From Drosophila persimilis (Eukaryota > Arthropoda > Insecta > Diptera > Drosophilidae): a stretch of 64,000 nt of DNA. Position 1 is the stretch's first letter; each line of letters starts with the position of its first letter. Below are positions 52,401-64,000 of this stretch, piece after piece. The stretch spans positions 27,404,001 to 27,468,000 of the forward strand of contig NW_020825288.1 of NCBI RefSeq assembly GCF_003286085.1, in the 5' to 3' direction. The notes under the pieces were generated by a model. That model did not search any database and was not told where the DNA came from. It saw nothing but the letters and a program-made list of their open reading frames with translations. A program made the position numbers and the translations under genes.

Positions 52401-55094
52401 TATCTTTATCTCTGGCCATAGGTACTCGTACCTACGCTCTACCATATAGAGAATAGCATACAATATATATAGGAAGTAGACTGAATGACAACAAAAAATG
52501 CACGACAACGATATAATTTATCATCGCTTCAGTTTTCTGTCGGTTCTGTCGGCTCTGTGTGGCTGTTCTCTGCAGGTGAGTATTTTCTGCATTCGATTCG
52601 ACTTCTTGTTTTTCCACACAAACTACGAGTATTCGTACTCGTATGTGAGCTCTCGACGAATGTCGGGCGTTGTGATATCTTCTTCTGGTTTTCTGGTTTT
52701 TTCGCACTGCCGCCACAAAATGAATAAAAAGTCACATACAAAATGTTCCGAGCATCTCGTCATCGTCATCGCTGAGCCAAAAAATAGTTTTGTTTTTCTC
52801 CGAAGATCTCTCAAGAGATTCTTTAAACATAATTCGATATATCATCTATGATCTTTTGCCGATCTGTGCGATCTCCAATTCGATACCTCTCAAACAGTAG
52901 GCCGTCTTTCAATCTTTCAAAATGTTTCCGATTCTCATTCTGTGATCTTTAGCGCTGTTTTGGGGCCCTGGATATCTTGTTGCAAAATCTCGATTATAAG
53001 TATTCAAGTCTCAACCTTTCGGAAGATCAAAATAAACATTGAACATACAATAAATACAGTTTCGCACTTGCTTCAGGCTCTCTTCCGCTTTGCTCCTCCT
53101 GTCGCTGTCGCTGTGGCTGTGGCTGTGGCTGTCGCTGAGTTCTGAGGCTCAGCGAAAAGCAAAAAAATAAAAAAAAGTACTGCCGCTCAAATTTCGTAAA
53201 CAAGAAAATATGCTATGTCTCCAATTATTGACGTAAGGGAGACGCACTGACTCTGACTCGGACTTGGACTCGGACATTCTGACTCATGGAGTGGCCCAAA
53301 GAAATGCTTGACTAACTTTTGGCCTAAAGAGGGGGTGTGGTGTTACCAGCAGCATTTGTGGCCAAGAGTTGTGGCGACACACGTGTCCAAAAAAAAGTTA
53401 GGCACGTGCCGCACTGAAAAACCATTAAAAAAAGGGGGGCGTGACCCGCATTTGATCGGCAGTTCCAAAATGCAATTGTAGCGCATTTTTCTAGCTTGTT
53501 TGCTGGCTCGGATCGGATCGGATCGGATCGGGTCGGATCGGGGCGTATTCCAATTGCAAAGCTCTCTATTCGAGGAGTGGGATACCTGAAGGTGGTTGTG
53601 TATTTCTCGGGGGGTAATCCAAAGCCATCCCGTGACACAGAAACCGCCACACGAAACCCAAACCCAAACCCAAACTCTGAAAGCAGCTTCAAAGCCGCTG
53701 CTGAGTCAGCCTCAAAAGACCCCATACCCCTTACGTCTCCATAAAGGAGGAGCACTGGGGGTGCTCTAACGATCCAAAGGGTGGGATCCCAGACCCGTAC
53801 AACCCGCACAATGAGTGCCCGCCCGTTCGTCGTCTTTCCATTGATCTCGTTTCAGCTTTTGCCTTTGGCTCTTGTTTTTCTCCTCTGTTTTTTTGACTCG
53901 TTTTTCTCTTCTCTATTTTTTCCACATTTTGCACTTCATTTAGGATCGTTTTGTTTGTGGTTGTTATTTTTTATAATTGAAAACGTGTTTTGCATATAGG
54001 AAAATACAGGCATAGCATAACATAACAGTCCGTAAGTCGAGGGAGGAATTCTCATTTGCTAGATGATTGGAAAATGCATCCATCGAAAATGTCGAGCGTC
54101 CTTTATAGATCCCGCATATCTTCTTTAAGAAAACTCTCCTTGTAGATTCCAAAAACATGATCTAAAAAGTTTATTCCCACTCGATTACCTTCCCTTTCTT
54201 CCATCCATCAGTTCTGCAACCTTTAACACCCACTCCCTGGCACTGGCACTGCCACTGCCACACCCACTAAAACCCACACAAACTCTAGAGGCTAGCACAT
54301 TGTTCATATGACATCTGTGATGGCGACAAAATCACAACTGTTTTTTATGGATGTTTTTTCATTTGAATGAAGAAAAACACACATTCCTCTGGACATGAAA
54401 CACACAAAATAGATGCAACCGTGCAACCAGGTTTTTATAGGCATTCCACTGGGCGAATAAACCACCTGAGAATGCCACAGAACACGGAAATGTGTGTGCG
54501 TGTGTGTGAGGAGGGATCGATCCCATACTTTTTGAGAGCAAAGTCTAAAACCTGGAACAATGAGCAACAATTATGACTTAAAGTAATACACCTATAACCC
54601 ATTGGAGAACTGGAGAACCCTAACAACACAGAGAACTGAGGAAAAATCATAGTCACAGTCGCGACTGTCGGGTGGGGGGCTTGGGGGGTTGGGGGAAATA
54701 TGAATCAACGAATGCGCTTCTCTGATCATGACATTTGGCGGTGTTGCGCGGTGCTCGAAGCTCGGTTAAGGCACGTGCGATATGGATCGTGATAATGAGC
54801 TCATACTCTCGTTCGAGTAGCACGCGGGACGGTCTGTCGGTCGGTGCCACACACAAACACACTCCACTCTCCACACTCCACACTCACCTGGTTGTCTGCA
54901 GGCTGGGACTGAAGTAGCCCCCATGCTGTTCCGGCGAAAGGCTGTCCCTGTGGCCGGCGCTCGTCAGCTGCGTGAAGCTCTGGAGCGTGGACAGTGCATG
55001 CGAGGAGGACGATGGGGAATCCCCGCCGACCGAACTGGCGGAGTTGTTGTGATGGTGATGCTGTTGTTGGTGTTGCTGCTGCTGCTGCTGGAGG

Positions 55095-55129
<35 letters not shown>

Positions 55130-56449
55130 GTGGTGGTACAATTGCTGCTGCAACTGTTGCTGCTGTTGCTGGTGCGTGAGTGAGTAAATGGTGGGACTGG
55201 GATCCTTTAGGGAATGCAAATCTGATACGGAGGTCAGCATGTGATAGCTGGTGCTATGCCCGTCGTCGAAGCACTCGTCCTTCAGTGTGTCCTGGATGAC
55301 CTCATCAATGTTGGGCGTATTGTGGGCATTTGCTGCCGCTGCGGCGGCTGCCACCACATGATCGTGCGTGAGCATTCCTCCCGCTCCTACTCCTCCGGCC
55401 GATCCTCCTCCTCCCCCGCCATAGACGCTGTACAGCGCAAAGTTATTCCTCATTATGGATGGATCCGTGCTGGCGCCGGTGATGCTCTGGTAGTGCTCGT
55501 ACAGCTGTGCGGGTGGATGCGGTGGCGGGTAGCTCAGGTGTCCGAAGAAATGATGATGCGAGGCCGCCAAGGCATACAAATCGGGGGGTTTCTGATCCAC
55601 TGCTTGGACTGCTTGCACCGCCGCTGCTGCTGCGGCCGCTGCTGCTGATCCGCTGGTCAAATCGTAGGCCAACCAATGCTGTTCCTGCTGCTGCAGTTGC
55701 TCCTGGTGCTGTTGTTCTTGTATCAATTGCTGACTGAGAAACTGTTCCTGGTGTTGCTGTTGTTGTTGTTGCTGCTGCTGTTGATGTTCGTAGATTTGTT
55801 GCTGCTGCTGATGCGCATAGTTTATTACTTTGATCTTATTATCGACACTTTCACTCGCGTTGCTCTCTTGAGTACCGTTGTTTACACGATTAGGATCTCT
55901 CTCGATCTCCACTGTAACTGCTGTAGCTGATGCTGTAGATTCTAGTGCTAGAACTGCAGTAGTCGCTGTGGCTGTCGCCGTGTCGCTGGTGGTAACCGTT
56001 TCGTTTGTGAGTTTCGCTGCAACTGAAGTGTGAGCCTGCAAACGCGCGGACTCAAATGACGATAAATTTGTGGCCGACGTCGACGTCGTCGCTGCCTCAT
56101 TGTCGTCGTCGTCGGCGGCGGCGGCCACCGTCTCCGTCTCTGTCTCGGCCGCTGTCGTAGGCTCCGTTTCGGTCGGAACAGCTGCTATAGCCGTCTCTTT
56201 CAGTGCTGCGGCTGGTACGACTGCAGTTGTTGTTGTTGTTGTTGTTGCATTTGATCCTGTTGCTGCTGTCTCTTTTGTTTCTTTTGTTGCCGTTGATGCA
56301 CGTCCTTGCTTGTTCTGCTGCTGCGTCTTGGCATTGGCCAGGGCTTTAGTGATCTTCATTTTGGCCGCATTAGCCAGCAAATTGGTAGAAGCACGCGCCG
56401 GCGTTGGCGGTGCCTTCTCCTTGTCCTTGGGCTTCGTGATCTTGGTCAT
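46451..56449 (-). CDS. srp: Serpent, GATA factor of blood, fat body and endoderm
   Basis: Minus-strand exons 54888-56449, 49960-50410, 49672-49891, 48991-49163 (or 48293-48528), 47906-48070, 47688-47841 and 46451-47610 join in phase. The two-finger form has about 1294 residues. It starts [15 protein letters not shown]. Exon 1 is rich in Ala/Thr, Gln and His. The N-finger is at about 758-782 ([20 protein letters not shown]), the C-finger at about 812-836 ([20 protein letters not shown]), then the basic KRKRKPKG. A Gln/His/Ser/Asn-rich tail ends DRETVVKME. Each finger is C-x2-C-x17-C-x2-C. In flies Serpent is needed for haemocytes, fat body and midgut; the N-finger contacts the cofactor U-shaped and modulates DNA binding. 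A 4.5-kb first intron separates exon 1. The alternative exon gives a one-finger form of about 1315 residues. The end points of the 5' and 3' UTRs are not resolved. Confidence 0.96.
48293..48528 (-). CDS. srp: Serpent alternative exon without a zinc finger (SrpC type)
   Basis: This exon is flanked by an acceptor (aattacag) and a donor (gtaggt) on the minus strand. It is 236 bases long and enters and leaves at the same phases as the finger exon 48991-49163. It encodes about 79 residues: an aromatic start ([10 protein letters not shown]), an Ala/Thr-rich middle and an end SRANSRRL. Both alternative exons end in RRL, which keeps the join to SASKRNGLS. Splicing to exon 3 creates an ATG codon at the junction. 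It is known in D. melanogaster as the choice that yields the one-finger Serpent. Confidence 0.85.
48664..48700 (+). repeat. Poly(T)-rich run in a serpent intron
   Basis: A run of T with few interruptions lies between the two alternative serpent exons. On the transcribed strand it is poly(A)-rich. It has no assigned function. Confidence 0.8.
48991..49163 (-). CDS. srp: Serpent alternative exon encoding the N-finger (SrpNC type)
   Basis: This 173-base exon encodes 58 residues, from [13 protein letters not shown] through the complete N-terminal GATA finger to [11 protein letters not shown]. The donor is a weaker gtaaat, and the upstream acceptor has a pyrimidine run before gaag. The weaker sites fit regulated use. 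It is mutually exclusive with the exon at 48293-48528, inferred from phase and from the known fly isoforms. Confidence 0.88.
50411..54887. other. srp: First intron of serpent
   Basis: The 4.5-kb intron lies between the large first coding exon and exon 2 and has no supported gene. It contains TTACTG hexamer repeats (about 50720-50750), TCGGA pentamer repeats (53508-53541), GTCGCT/GTGGCT repeats (near 53100-53137) and coding-like but low-complexity CAG-rich DNA near 51880-51985. Blood and fat-body enhancers may lie here, by position only. Confidence 0.55.
53508..53541. repeat. TCGGA tandem pentamer
   Basis: About six copies, one with a base change, inside serpent intron 1. The inverse unit (GATCC/GATCG) occurs as a separate array near 10213-10233. 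Confidence 0.85.
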
Positions 56450-59400
56450 CGCTTATGTACTCCCCTCTCTCTGGCCCCCACAATTCGCGCGCGCGTCCAG
56501 AGTCCCGTCGTCTCTCACTAATCAATCGATCCGCACTCTGATCCGTCGTACGTGTCCGTGTCCGGCGAGTTTTTCAAACAAACTGGGGCGCTCGGGGTTT
56601 TTGTTGCGCTTGTGGCGAGCACTTAAATATTTCGAAAACATGGACACAAATGAAACGTCGAGTAAAAATCATAAAAAAATTGTTTTTTAGATTCCTCCAC
56701 ACACTACATGCGAGGAGAGAGAGCTTAAGTTCTCCTCTCCCTGGCTCCACTTCCATTCATCCCCCCACACACACTCACAGACATAACTACACATTTTGTC
56801 AGCTCTGCGCTTTGCTCCACATGCCGTTATACGAGTCACAATCATAATCGTCATCATGTACAGCTTCAAACGGCTGTCAAATCGAGCGGAGAGCAAAGAG
56901 CAAAAGCTTAAGCTCTCTTTACTTTGTTGGCTTTTAAGCGCTCTCTTCCTTTTGCTGTTTTTGCTCTGCGACTGCGTTCGTGGACTTGTTGCTTGCTTTG
57001 CCTGCAGCGGACCTTGTCGCACCCATGCTGTTCGGTATCTTCGCTGTCTCTCGCTCTCTCAGCAGGCCCTCAATGCGTTGGTTGCTTGCCAGTTTTTAGC
57101 TACGCCTCTTAATACAATTACAACAGCAACAACAAGCAGCAGGCATCTCTGCAGAGGGGGCAGAAGGCAGCGGGGCCACCTTTGTAGTTGTTGCTTTTGG
57201 TTTTATTGCTTCCATTGTGGTTGGCTGTTGCCAGCGAGCACTAATACGTACATATATGTATGTATGTATGTACATATATGCACACATATGTATTTATAGT
57301 ATGTAAAACAAGCAACAAATTAACTAAACAGTAACACTGCCTGGAGTTAATAACACGATCTACAACTTTGATGAAAGCTGTATAGGGATGATATGCGTTT
57401 CTGTGATTCATTATCGATAGGCGATCGTCAAAAAGCGACTTTGTTGATTACAGCGGAACTTATCAAAATTTAAACTAAAATAATTTGGAATACGAAATTT
57501 ATAGGAATAAGATAAAAACTTTGAATAAATAATTCTACGATTATTTATGTACTATGTACTTTTATTATCATCAAATCTCCTTATTCCCCATTGAGTATTG
57601 ATGAATTATCGGCAGTACGACAACAAGGAAAACTTTTCCTGGAGAAGTATTAATTGAAACGAAATTACCGTGACTTATGCGACGTGATATATTATCGATT
57701 AAACAATGATTATATCAACCCGATCTCTGCGTGGGGTTGCTCTCATAAATACTTCCCCTTGAATCTTATTTCTATATTTTTCAAAAGTAATTTTAAAATT
57801 TAGTCGCACTTCATTAACAAAAATAAATCGATCCCCATTCTAGTCCAACGCTCCTTTCGTTGTGGCCAATAACCTCTCTATTCCTTCATGGTAACTTTTG
57901 AAAATCCTACATAAATGGTTCCATAAATCAGCCCCGAGTTAGAACACTCAAATTTTTCTCTAAAATTTCATCTAACAAGCGTATAGGATGGGGTGCCGGA
58001 GCCGGGGCCGGGGCCGGGGCCAAAACAGCCAGAAAACACTTTCATGCCTATCGCGAGGACGTGAACATTAAATTTTCATAGGAGACGCGTGTAGAATTTC
58101 AGAATCGGGGCAAAGGACATACTCCGCAGCGACAAGTGATCGCTGGAGCCAGATCGAAGGGTCGTCGCCGTGAGAAAAATCCAAGGGGAAAGTCTTTCCC
58201 GTAGAAGACGCCGTTTTCTTTTGCAAATTCCCCAGACGGCGCGCCAAAAAATATTCAAAAACGATCGTAAAAATGTTCCACTTTGTACTTGAGATCCGTT
58301 CTAATGGTTGATTAAAAAATTGTTATATTTGAACCAGGACGAGGAGTCGTAAAACGACAAGGCTCCTCGCTCTGAGATTTTATGGCATTTTTATCGTCAT
58401 TTGAATAGGCGGCACCAACGATCTGTTTGGACATTTTGAGAACACTTTTACGATCCGATGGATCGATGGAATGGATGGATGGTCAATTGGGAAAAGTAGG
58501 CGGCGACACTCAAGTGGGTCGCCGCTCGTCGCTCGGTGCGGCGGGAGGTTCAATACGGATCGGCGCGGTTCGTTCCAAAAACAAATCTAAATTCGAATTT
58601 AAATTCTACATACTCGTACGCGTCGAGAGTACATAGACATGGCTTGTTGTTAACCTTTGTGGCCATTAAAAAAAATTATATTAAAAACGATGAAAAAACG
58701 AAGAAAAAATACTGATAACCTGCTTCAGCCTGGGTGGGGAATGGGATGGGGGACGAGACCCTGTCCGTCCGTACCGGACCTTTCCCTAGTCCCGCGGACA
58801 CATGAGGTCTCCTCTATATAATATTTTATTTTGTATATATTGTGGTTGCCCCAGCCACAGCACAGTAGAGCACAACACTCTCGCTCATTAACGAAAGTTT
58901 TCAATACAAAAACAAGTGAAAAAATGAAATATTTAGACATTTTCAATACGATTGCTCGTGGGTTGCATGTGTCAGTGATTTATATGGAACTTTAACCTTG
59001 AATTTATTAAATAACTCAGCTTGAAAAACTTGCAGTAGACGTCACCCAGCGGCGGCGCCTGGTCCGAGGGCTTTTGGGTATATAACACGCCATTCGAGCA
59101 TGTCGGGAGTCAAAGTATTTCAAATATACAAATTTCTACAAAGAAAAATGTATAGAGATCGGAAAACTCAAGATTCAATAAGCAAAAGTATAAGGATCCT
59201 ATCTATGTATTCCTTTGCCGTGTTTCAAAGGATCCCTGTGTTTCTTTAAAATTAGATTCCATTCCTACCTCTATTTCGGTACGTTCTTTGACAGTAAACT
59301 TTCTCACACTTGACTTGTGGTTCCACCTTCATGTTGGCAGCTACCGTTCCACAGTCCACCCCCTGGGATACCCGACTACGATCCTAAAGCGACAAATGTT

Positions 59401-61085
59401 ATGCTTAGTTAAGTCCGATGATAAGTTTTCGGTTCTACTATAAACGAAATGCATTGAGTACAAATGCAAATAACGGTAGACGACCTCAAAAGCCCCACCA
59501 ACTGTCATAGAGGAATAGGAGTACGACTGCCACTCCGCCATGTGAGTCAGGGCTGAGTGCCCCCGTGCCCCTGTGTGTGGCACACCGAACTGGAGTGTGC
59601 GTGGAGTGTCAACAAACATGAAGAGAGAGAGAAAGAGAGATCTCTTGTGGAACCAATAAATCATCCAGCAAGCCATGCTAATGATGTGTTTTATTACAAT
59701 CCTGAGAAAAAGGATAATCTTTGTGGGTCTTGCGGGTGCGGGTGCGGGCTAGGTGGTGCCCTGTTTCACACTCGAACTCCAAATGTAATGGACCGTAGCG
59801 CTATACCAAAACTCCAATGTGGAACATATCGAATGGCCTGCACAATGTTTATGGCGAAAAGCAATATAATTAGTTTTATACACACAAATGAAAACCACCG
59901 AGGGCCAATTTATACCATATATACCATCCTTGGTATTTGTATATCCCACGAGACCCACGAACACACCAAGTTTTTTGGGTTGGGTTTGGCTCTGGAACTA
60001 TTTTGACATATTTATGGATGCCACGACAAAATGGGTTTGCTCTTGCAACAAGTGTAGTGTGGACTGGACTCGAGACTGTGTGGCAAAGTGTCTCATGTAT
60101 CATTGGAATGATCATACAATACACTATATAGTTCCAGTTCCAGTGCTGATGTATTTATGCATTTTTAATATTTTCGTGTACATACTTCGCCCCATAAATA
60201 TTACACTTTCGGTAATCCAACACTCCTCGAGATCTCGTCTTTCCTAGTGGCTCTCTCTCGCTATCTTTCGGATACAAGTCGTTTGACTCCTTAAGCGCCA
60301 ATTATCAGCATCGTTATGTGGTAGGAATATTCCAATAAAATGACATCAAAGAAAAGAACGGGCATCTGATTCAAGTGGTCTTCAATTGGCTTCTTGGTTT
60401 CTTATCAAGGAAAACCCCCATTTAACGACCTCGAAGAACATGTCTTTAACACTCTTTTAGGGCTACGATAACCAGAGGCCAGTTGTTATCTGTAGGGTCC
60501 TTCAATGGATCTAAAAGGACGAGATTGGATTAGAAATAAGGGGAAAGATCCATAGAGAGCGGTGTGTTTGATATTACTAGAGGGATCTACATGGATTCCA
60601 GTTAATATATTTGGACTGAAGGAAGTAAAATCTCAGTCCCCATATGTCCAGAATTTCTCAATATTATGCAAACAGAAAAAACATTCCCCGGCTAATTTGT
60701 AGAGTCAACATTTTGACTTTCTCGAGCTGGAGGATTTGATGCAATATTCCCTAAGTGACTCTTAGATCCTCCACGTAACATATTTCCTGCACATGAAAAA
60801 CTTTTCCCACAGCCAAACAAACATCAGAATTGAACCTATTTAAATAGAGTTTTATATTGAGAAAAGAAAACTGTCAAGAAGCCACGATTAAGCCGCTCAG
60901 ATCAGTGCTAATCGGGCAGCAGTCCACAGCCACAGACGGCTGCCATTTGCCACAAGATGCCACAGGTAGATCATCCCCCCATCAGGTAAGCGCGGCCGGC
61001 CACAATTTGTGGCAAAAGGTAAACACAAACAAAATGGAAACACGCGCCGACACGATACAAATTGATCATGACCAAAAAGGACATG

Positions 61086-61133
<48 letters not shown>

Positions 61134-64000
61134 GCTGGATAGTTGTTTTCGAGGGTCCTGTCTCTGGACAAACAAACAACACCACATCTTCCTTATGAAT
61201 ATTGTTTTCGCTGACAATATTTTCTATTTTCTCTTCCCTTTTGTTGGGTTATATAATTTTTTGTCCGGAAAATATGTTTTTACTTTCACGTATCCTGGGT
61301 CCTGTGACACGTACCTGGCGCTGCCGCTGGCGCTTTCTAATTAGGCCGTCGTCCTTTTGGCACTTAGGCATAAATGTATATTATTTTTTGAGGGAGACCA
61401 ATGTTTGTTTGATGATTTTTTAATGGCCGCCTGAATGGCTAATTGACTTAAGAAATTGGAAAGATGGGTCCGAGATTGGGTAATATTTGTATTATAGAAA
61501 GAAACTACAGGAGGAAAGTTCTGGGTTTAGGGGAAGCTTCTGAATAGACCCATTCCTATGACTAATTGCCTTTAGATTTGCAAACTTAAGACAAAGAAAC
61601 GAATGAAAGAGCATTAAAGCCAGGAAAAGTAAAATAAGTAAAAAATAAAAAATAGGAGAAATAAGAATTATGAGAATTACAAGAAACCAGCATGACGATC
61701 GTCGAACCGAGCTCCAGAGACCAGAAAAAAAGCACACAGAAACGGGGCCCTCCTTCGACTTCGATGGGGGATCGTGTGCGTTGGATGGAATGAAAGTGGA
61801 ATGGGGATCAGTACGGTGCTGCTGCTGTCACAGAAACAAGTGGTTATATACCACATAAGACCGTGGTGTACATATATGTGTGTGTGTGTGCATGAGCATT
61901 ACTTGTACTTATAACAGAAAAACAAAATGCGAGTCGTTGGGGCTCTGCCCCTGCCCTGTCCTGCCCTGTGCCCCTGCCCTCTCGAGTGTCCGTCCGCCGC
62001 TTACAATGTGCCTCTGGGCTCTGCCTCAGCGGTCGTTGAGTCGACGACGACAACAAACGACCGACAGGCCTTATCAGCCACAACCAGACATACATACGGG
62101 AGGGGGAAAAATATATACATATTTATATACATATATATTATTGAAGAAAAATAAGCATTTTGTTGAAGAGAATTCACAAAACAAAAGAATTAAATATATG
62201 TATAAAAAAAGTATATATAAAGTCGTACACATGACTTCCTGCCATCATAGGTCGCCATATTGGAAATTAATTATAAATAAAAACTCACACAAATCTGAGA
62301 ACAACAAAAGTCGTTTTGCCCAGTAATTTTCCAAGGAAATCGCCACACAACGCACCCCCCACCCCGCCACCCATTGCCCCAGAGGCAGAGAGACACGTGC
62401 ACCATCTCCTCTCCAAAAAGGCATCGAAATGCATCTGCAAACAGTGGGTTTACTTTTGGGAGGAACAATGGATGGAAACCGCAATAACAAATACCGCAAA
62501 AAACAAAACCAAAAAACCAACCAAAGAACAAACATCGACAGACAGTCACATACATTAAACATTAACCAGAACATGAAACAAATTGTGGTATAAAAGGAAT
62601 TTTTGTGAAATTCCGAAAGACAAACAAACGTACAAAAAGACAAGATACAAGACACAACACACAGACAACACAGTACACACGGTGTTTGTCTTAATTGTTA
62701 ATTGCTCTGAGTCGTCCCCTGTCCCGTGACCCTCTTCCGATCCCGATCCCAGTTTCAGTTTCAGTTCCAGTTCCAGTCATGCGCCAAAGTCTAGGAAAGA
62801 GACCGCACCTACTCCCATACCAAATATAAAGTAAATATAGAAAGACGACGGACGGCACGGCACATCTCCACACATCCCATCCACAAGGCACTCCTCGTGG
62901 TCTCGTAGTCGTAATTCTGTATCAGCGCGTGTCGTCTGGAGGACTGGGAGTACCTGTTGTATCTCTGTCTACCTGTCCCAAACACTTACTCCCAATGTAA
63001 TGTGTGTTTGACAGGATATACCCACGACCCCTGGCCCTGTCCCTGGCCCTGGCCCTGGCTCCGACCCGATCCCAGACAGACACTGCAGTCATGGACTTGC
63101 ATTGTTCTGCTTATATGGAACTTTAATTGCCTCACTGTCCCTCTGGCTGTCCACTCACTTTCACTCTCTTCTTTCCCTATAAAAATTAATGAGTTTACGA
63201 TAGAACTCCTTTTGGTTCTTCCATTCATAAATTCGGTTTCTAGTTTGGGAAATTCCCAGCCTAGTGATTTATTTTGGCATGAATGGACGGTAGTGCTCTA
63301 CTTTTTTCATCTATTTTGGATTGGTTTTTAATGTGGAAATTCCATTTGTCTGATTGAGTCACCATATACTATCCATACGGGTAGAAGAGTATGGAAATTA
63401 GAATACAGAAAAGGAATCTTTGTAGGGTTTCCATATATCTTGGTTGAAATTTCTGGTGATCTATACCAAATTGCGATCCGTGTATAGAGCTTATAGAGCT
63501 TAAAGAAGGGTAGGAATAAAAGATGTGGTGGGTTCAAACCCCCATTAAAATTCTACAATGGAATTGTAGAATACATATAGTACACTCCGTATTTTTCCCA
63601 GAAGGCCCTTAATTTTACTCTGGGGACACTTACCAAATGGACCAGACGGTGTCTCATCGTATACCCCAGTTCAATGGGGAATACTTTTGGTTCCAGCCGC
63701 TAGAGATGCGATCCATGGGATAACGAGAGAGAGAGAGAGCTCGCCGTTTAGGTGCAGAAATTCGTGGGTGTAGATCCGCGTCATTATGAGGGGCGTTTGA
63801 CACACATGTGGCTTACATCGATCGGAATGATGACCGAACCTTCGGGGCATCGGCAACGGCATCTGGCAACACACACACACACACACACACACTATAACAC
63901 GCGCGTAAGCAACCGTTAAATTTCGATGATTGCCAGGGAATCGCCCCTGAAATCTGGAATCTGGGACCGACTATGTGTGTGTGCGTGTAGTTGGGGGGGC
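56450..64000. other. Serpent 5' flank and upstream DNA
   Basis: The first few hundred bases should be serpent 5' UTR and promoter; no clear start was fixed. A TATA-like CTATAAATA on the minus strand (near 57290-57299) is one weak option. A TATCGATA palindrome (57412-57419) and a further TATCGAT (57693-57699) lie upstream. The rest to the window end shows only short, low-complexity frames, a 20-unit CT run (61088-61127) and a CA run (about 63870-63892). No further gene is supported. Confidence 0.5.
61088..61127. repeat. CT microsatellite
   Basis: Twenty pure CT units, the longest dinucleotide run in the window. It is likely polymorphic. Confidence 0.95.

Noticed and set aside
54923-56690. Plus-strand frames opposite serpent exon 1
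   Set aside because: Low-complexity Leu/Val/Ala runs mirror the Gln/Ala/Thr-rich coding strand; serpent is clearly the real gene.
57243-57290. Palindromic ACATATATGTATG-type array
   Set aside because: It is an ordinary TATG/CATA microsatellite that is self-complementary by composition; no reason to call a functional hairpin.
1-64000. CRISPR arrays, bacterial operons or phage-like modules
   Set aside because: None seen; the spliced genes show this is animal nuclear DNA.

Overview
This window is animal nuclear DNA from a Drosophila-like fly. The introns are mostly 58-75 bp with GT-AG borders, the start contexts and AATAAA signals are fly-like, and CA, GA and CAG microsatellites are abundant. 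Three proteins are recognisable as the fly GATA factors Pannier, GATAe and Serpent. They differ at scattered positions from the D. melanogaster proteins as I remember them, so a more distant species is likely. The obscura group is my guess; I ran no alignment.

Layout. At 104-599 (+) lies the 3' end of a gene I do not recognise. At 1369-2357 (+) and 2511-3452 (-) are two convergent takeout/JHBP-family genes encoding secreted carrier-like proteins. From 5.8 kb onward the window is a GATA-factor cluster, all on the minus strand and separated by long non-coding DNA: pannier (coding part 6253-7881, with candidate untranslated first exons at about 10.7-10.85 kb and 20.1-20.9 kb), GATAe (29129-35337) and serpent (46451-56449). 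I could join every coding exon of the three genes with consistent splice phases. These joins include a 45-nt first coding exon of GATAe 3.5 kb upstream of the rest, and two mutually exclusive serpent exons, only one of which encodes the N-terminal zinc finger.

How the parts work together. In Drosophila, serpent drives endoderm, fat body and blood fates, GATAe acts downstream of it in the midgut, and pannier patterns dorsal ectoderm, heart and notum. The shared orientation and related finger exons fit tandem duplication. Pannier keeps two canonical fingers, Serpent makes the first one optional by splicing, and GATAe has only a degenerate relic of it. The non-coding DNA holds clustered GATA sites upstream of GATAe, TTTATGR clusters and GAGA/Pho-type motifs upstream of the pannier coding exons, and CGATA/TATCGATA motifs towards both ends of the domain. 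These are motif observations only.

The rest of the window (3.5-5.7 kb, 8-20 kb, 21.3-28.7 kb, 36-45.8 kb and 56.5-64 kb) shows no convincing genes. The oddest patch is 44.6-45.75 kb, which has a perfect 25-bp inverted repeat, smaller nested repeats and a decayed coding-like stretch. It may be a mobile-element relic or a hairpin-forming locus.
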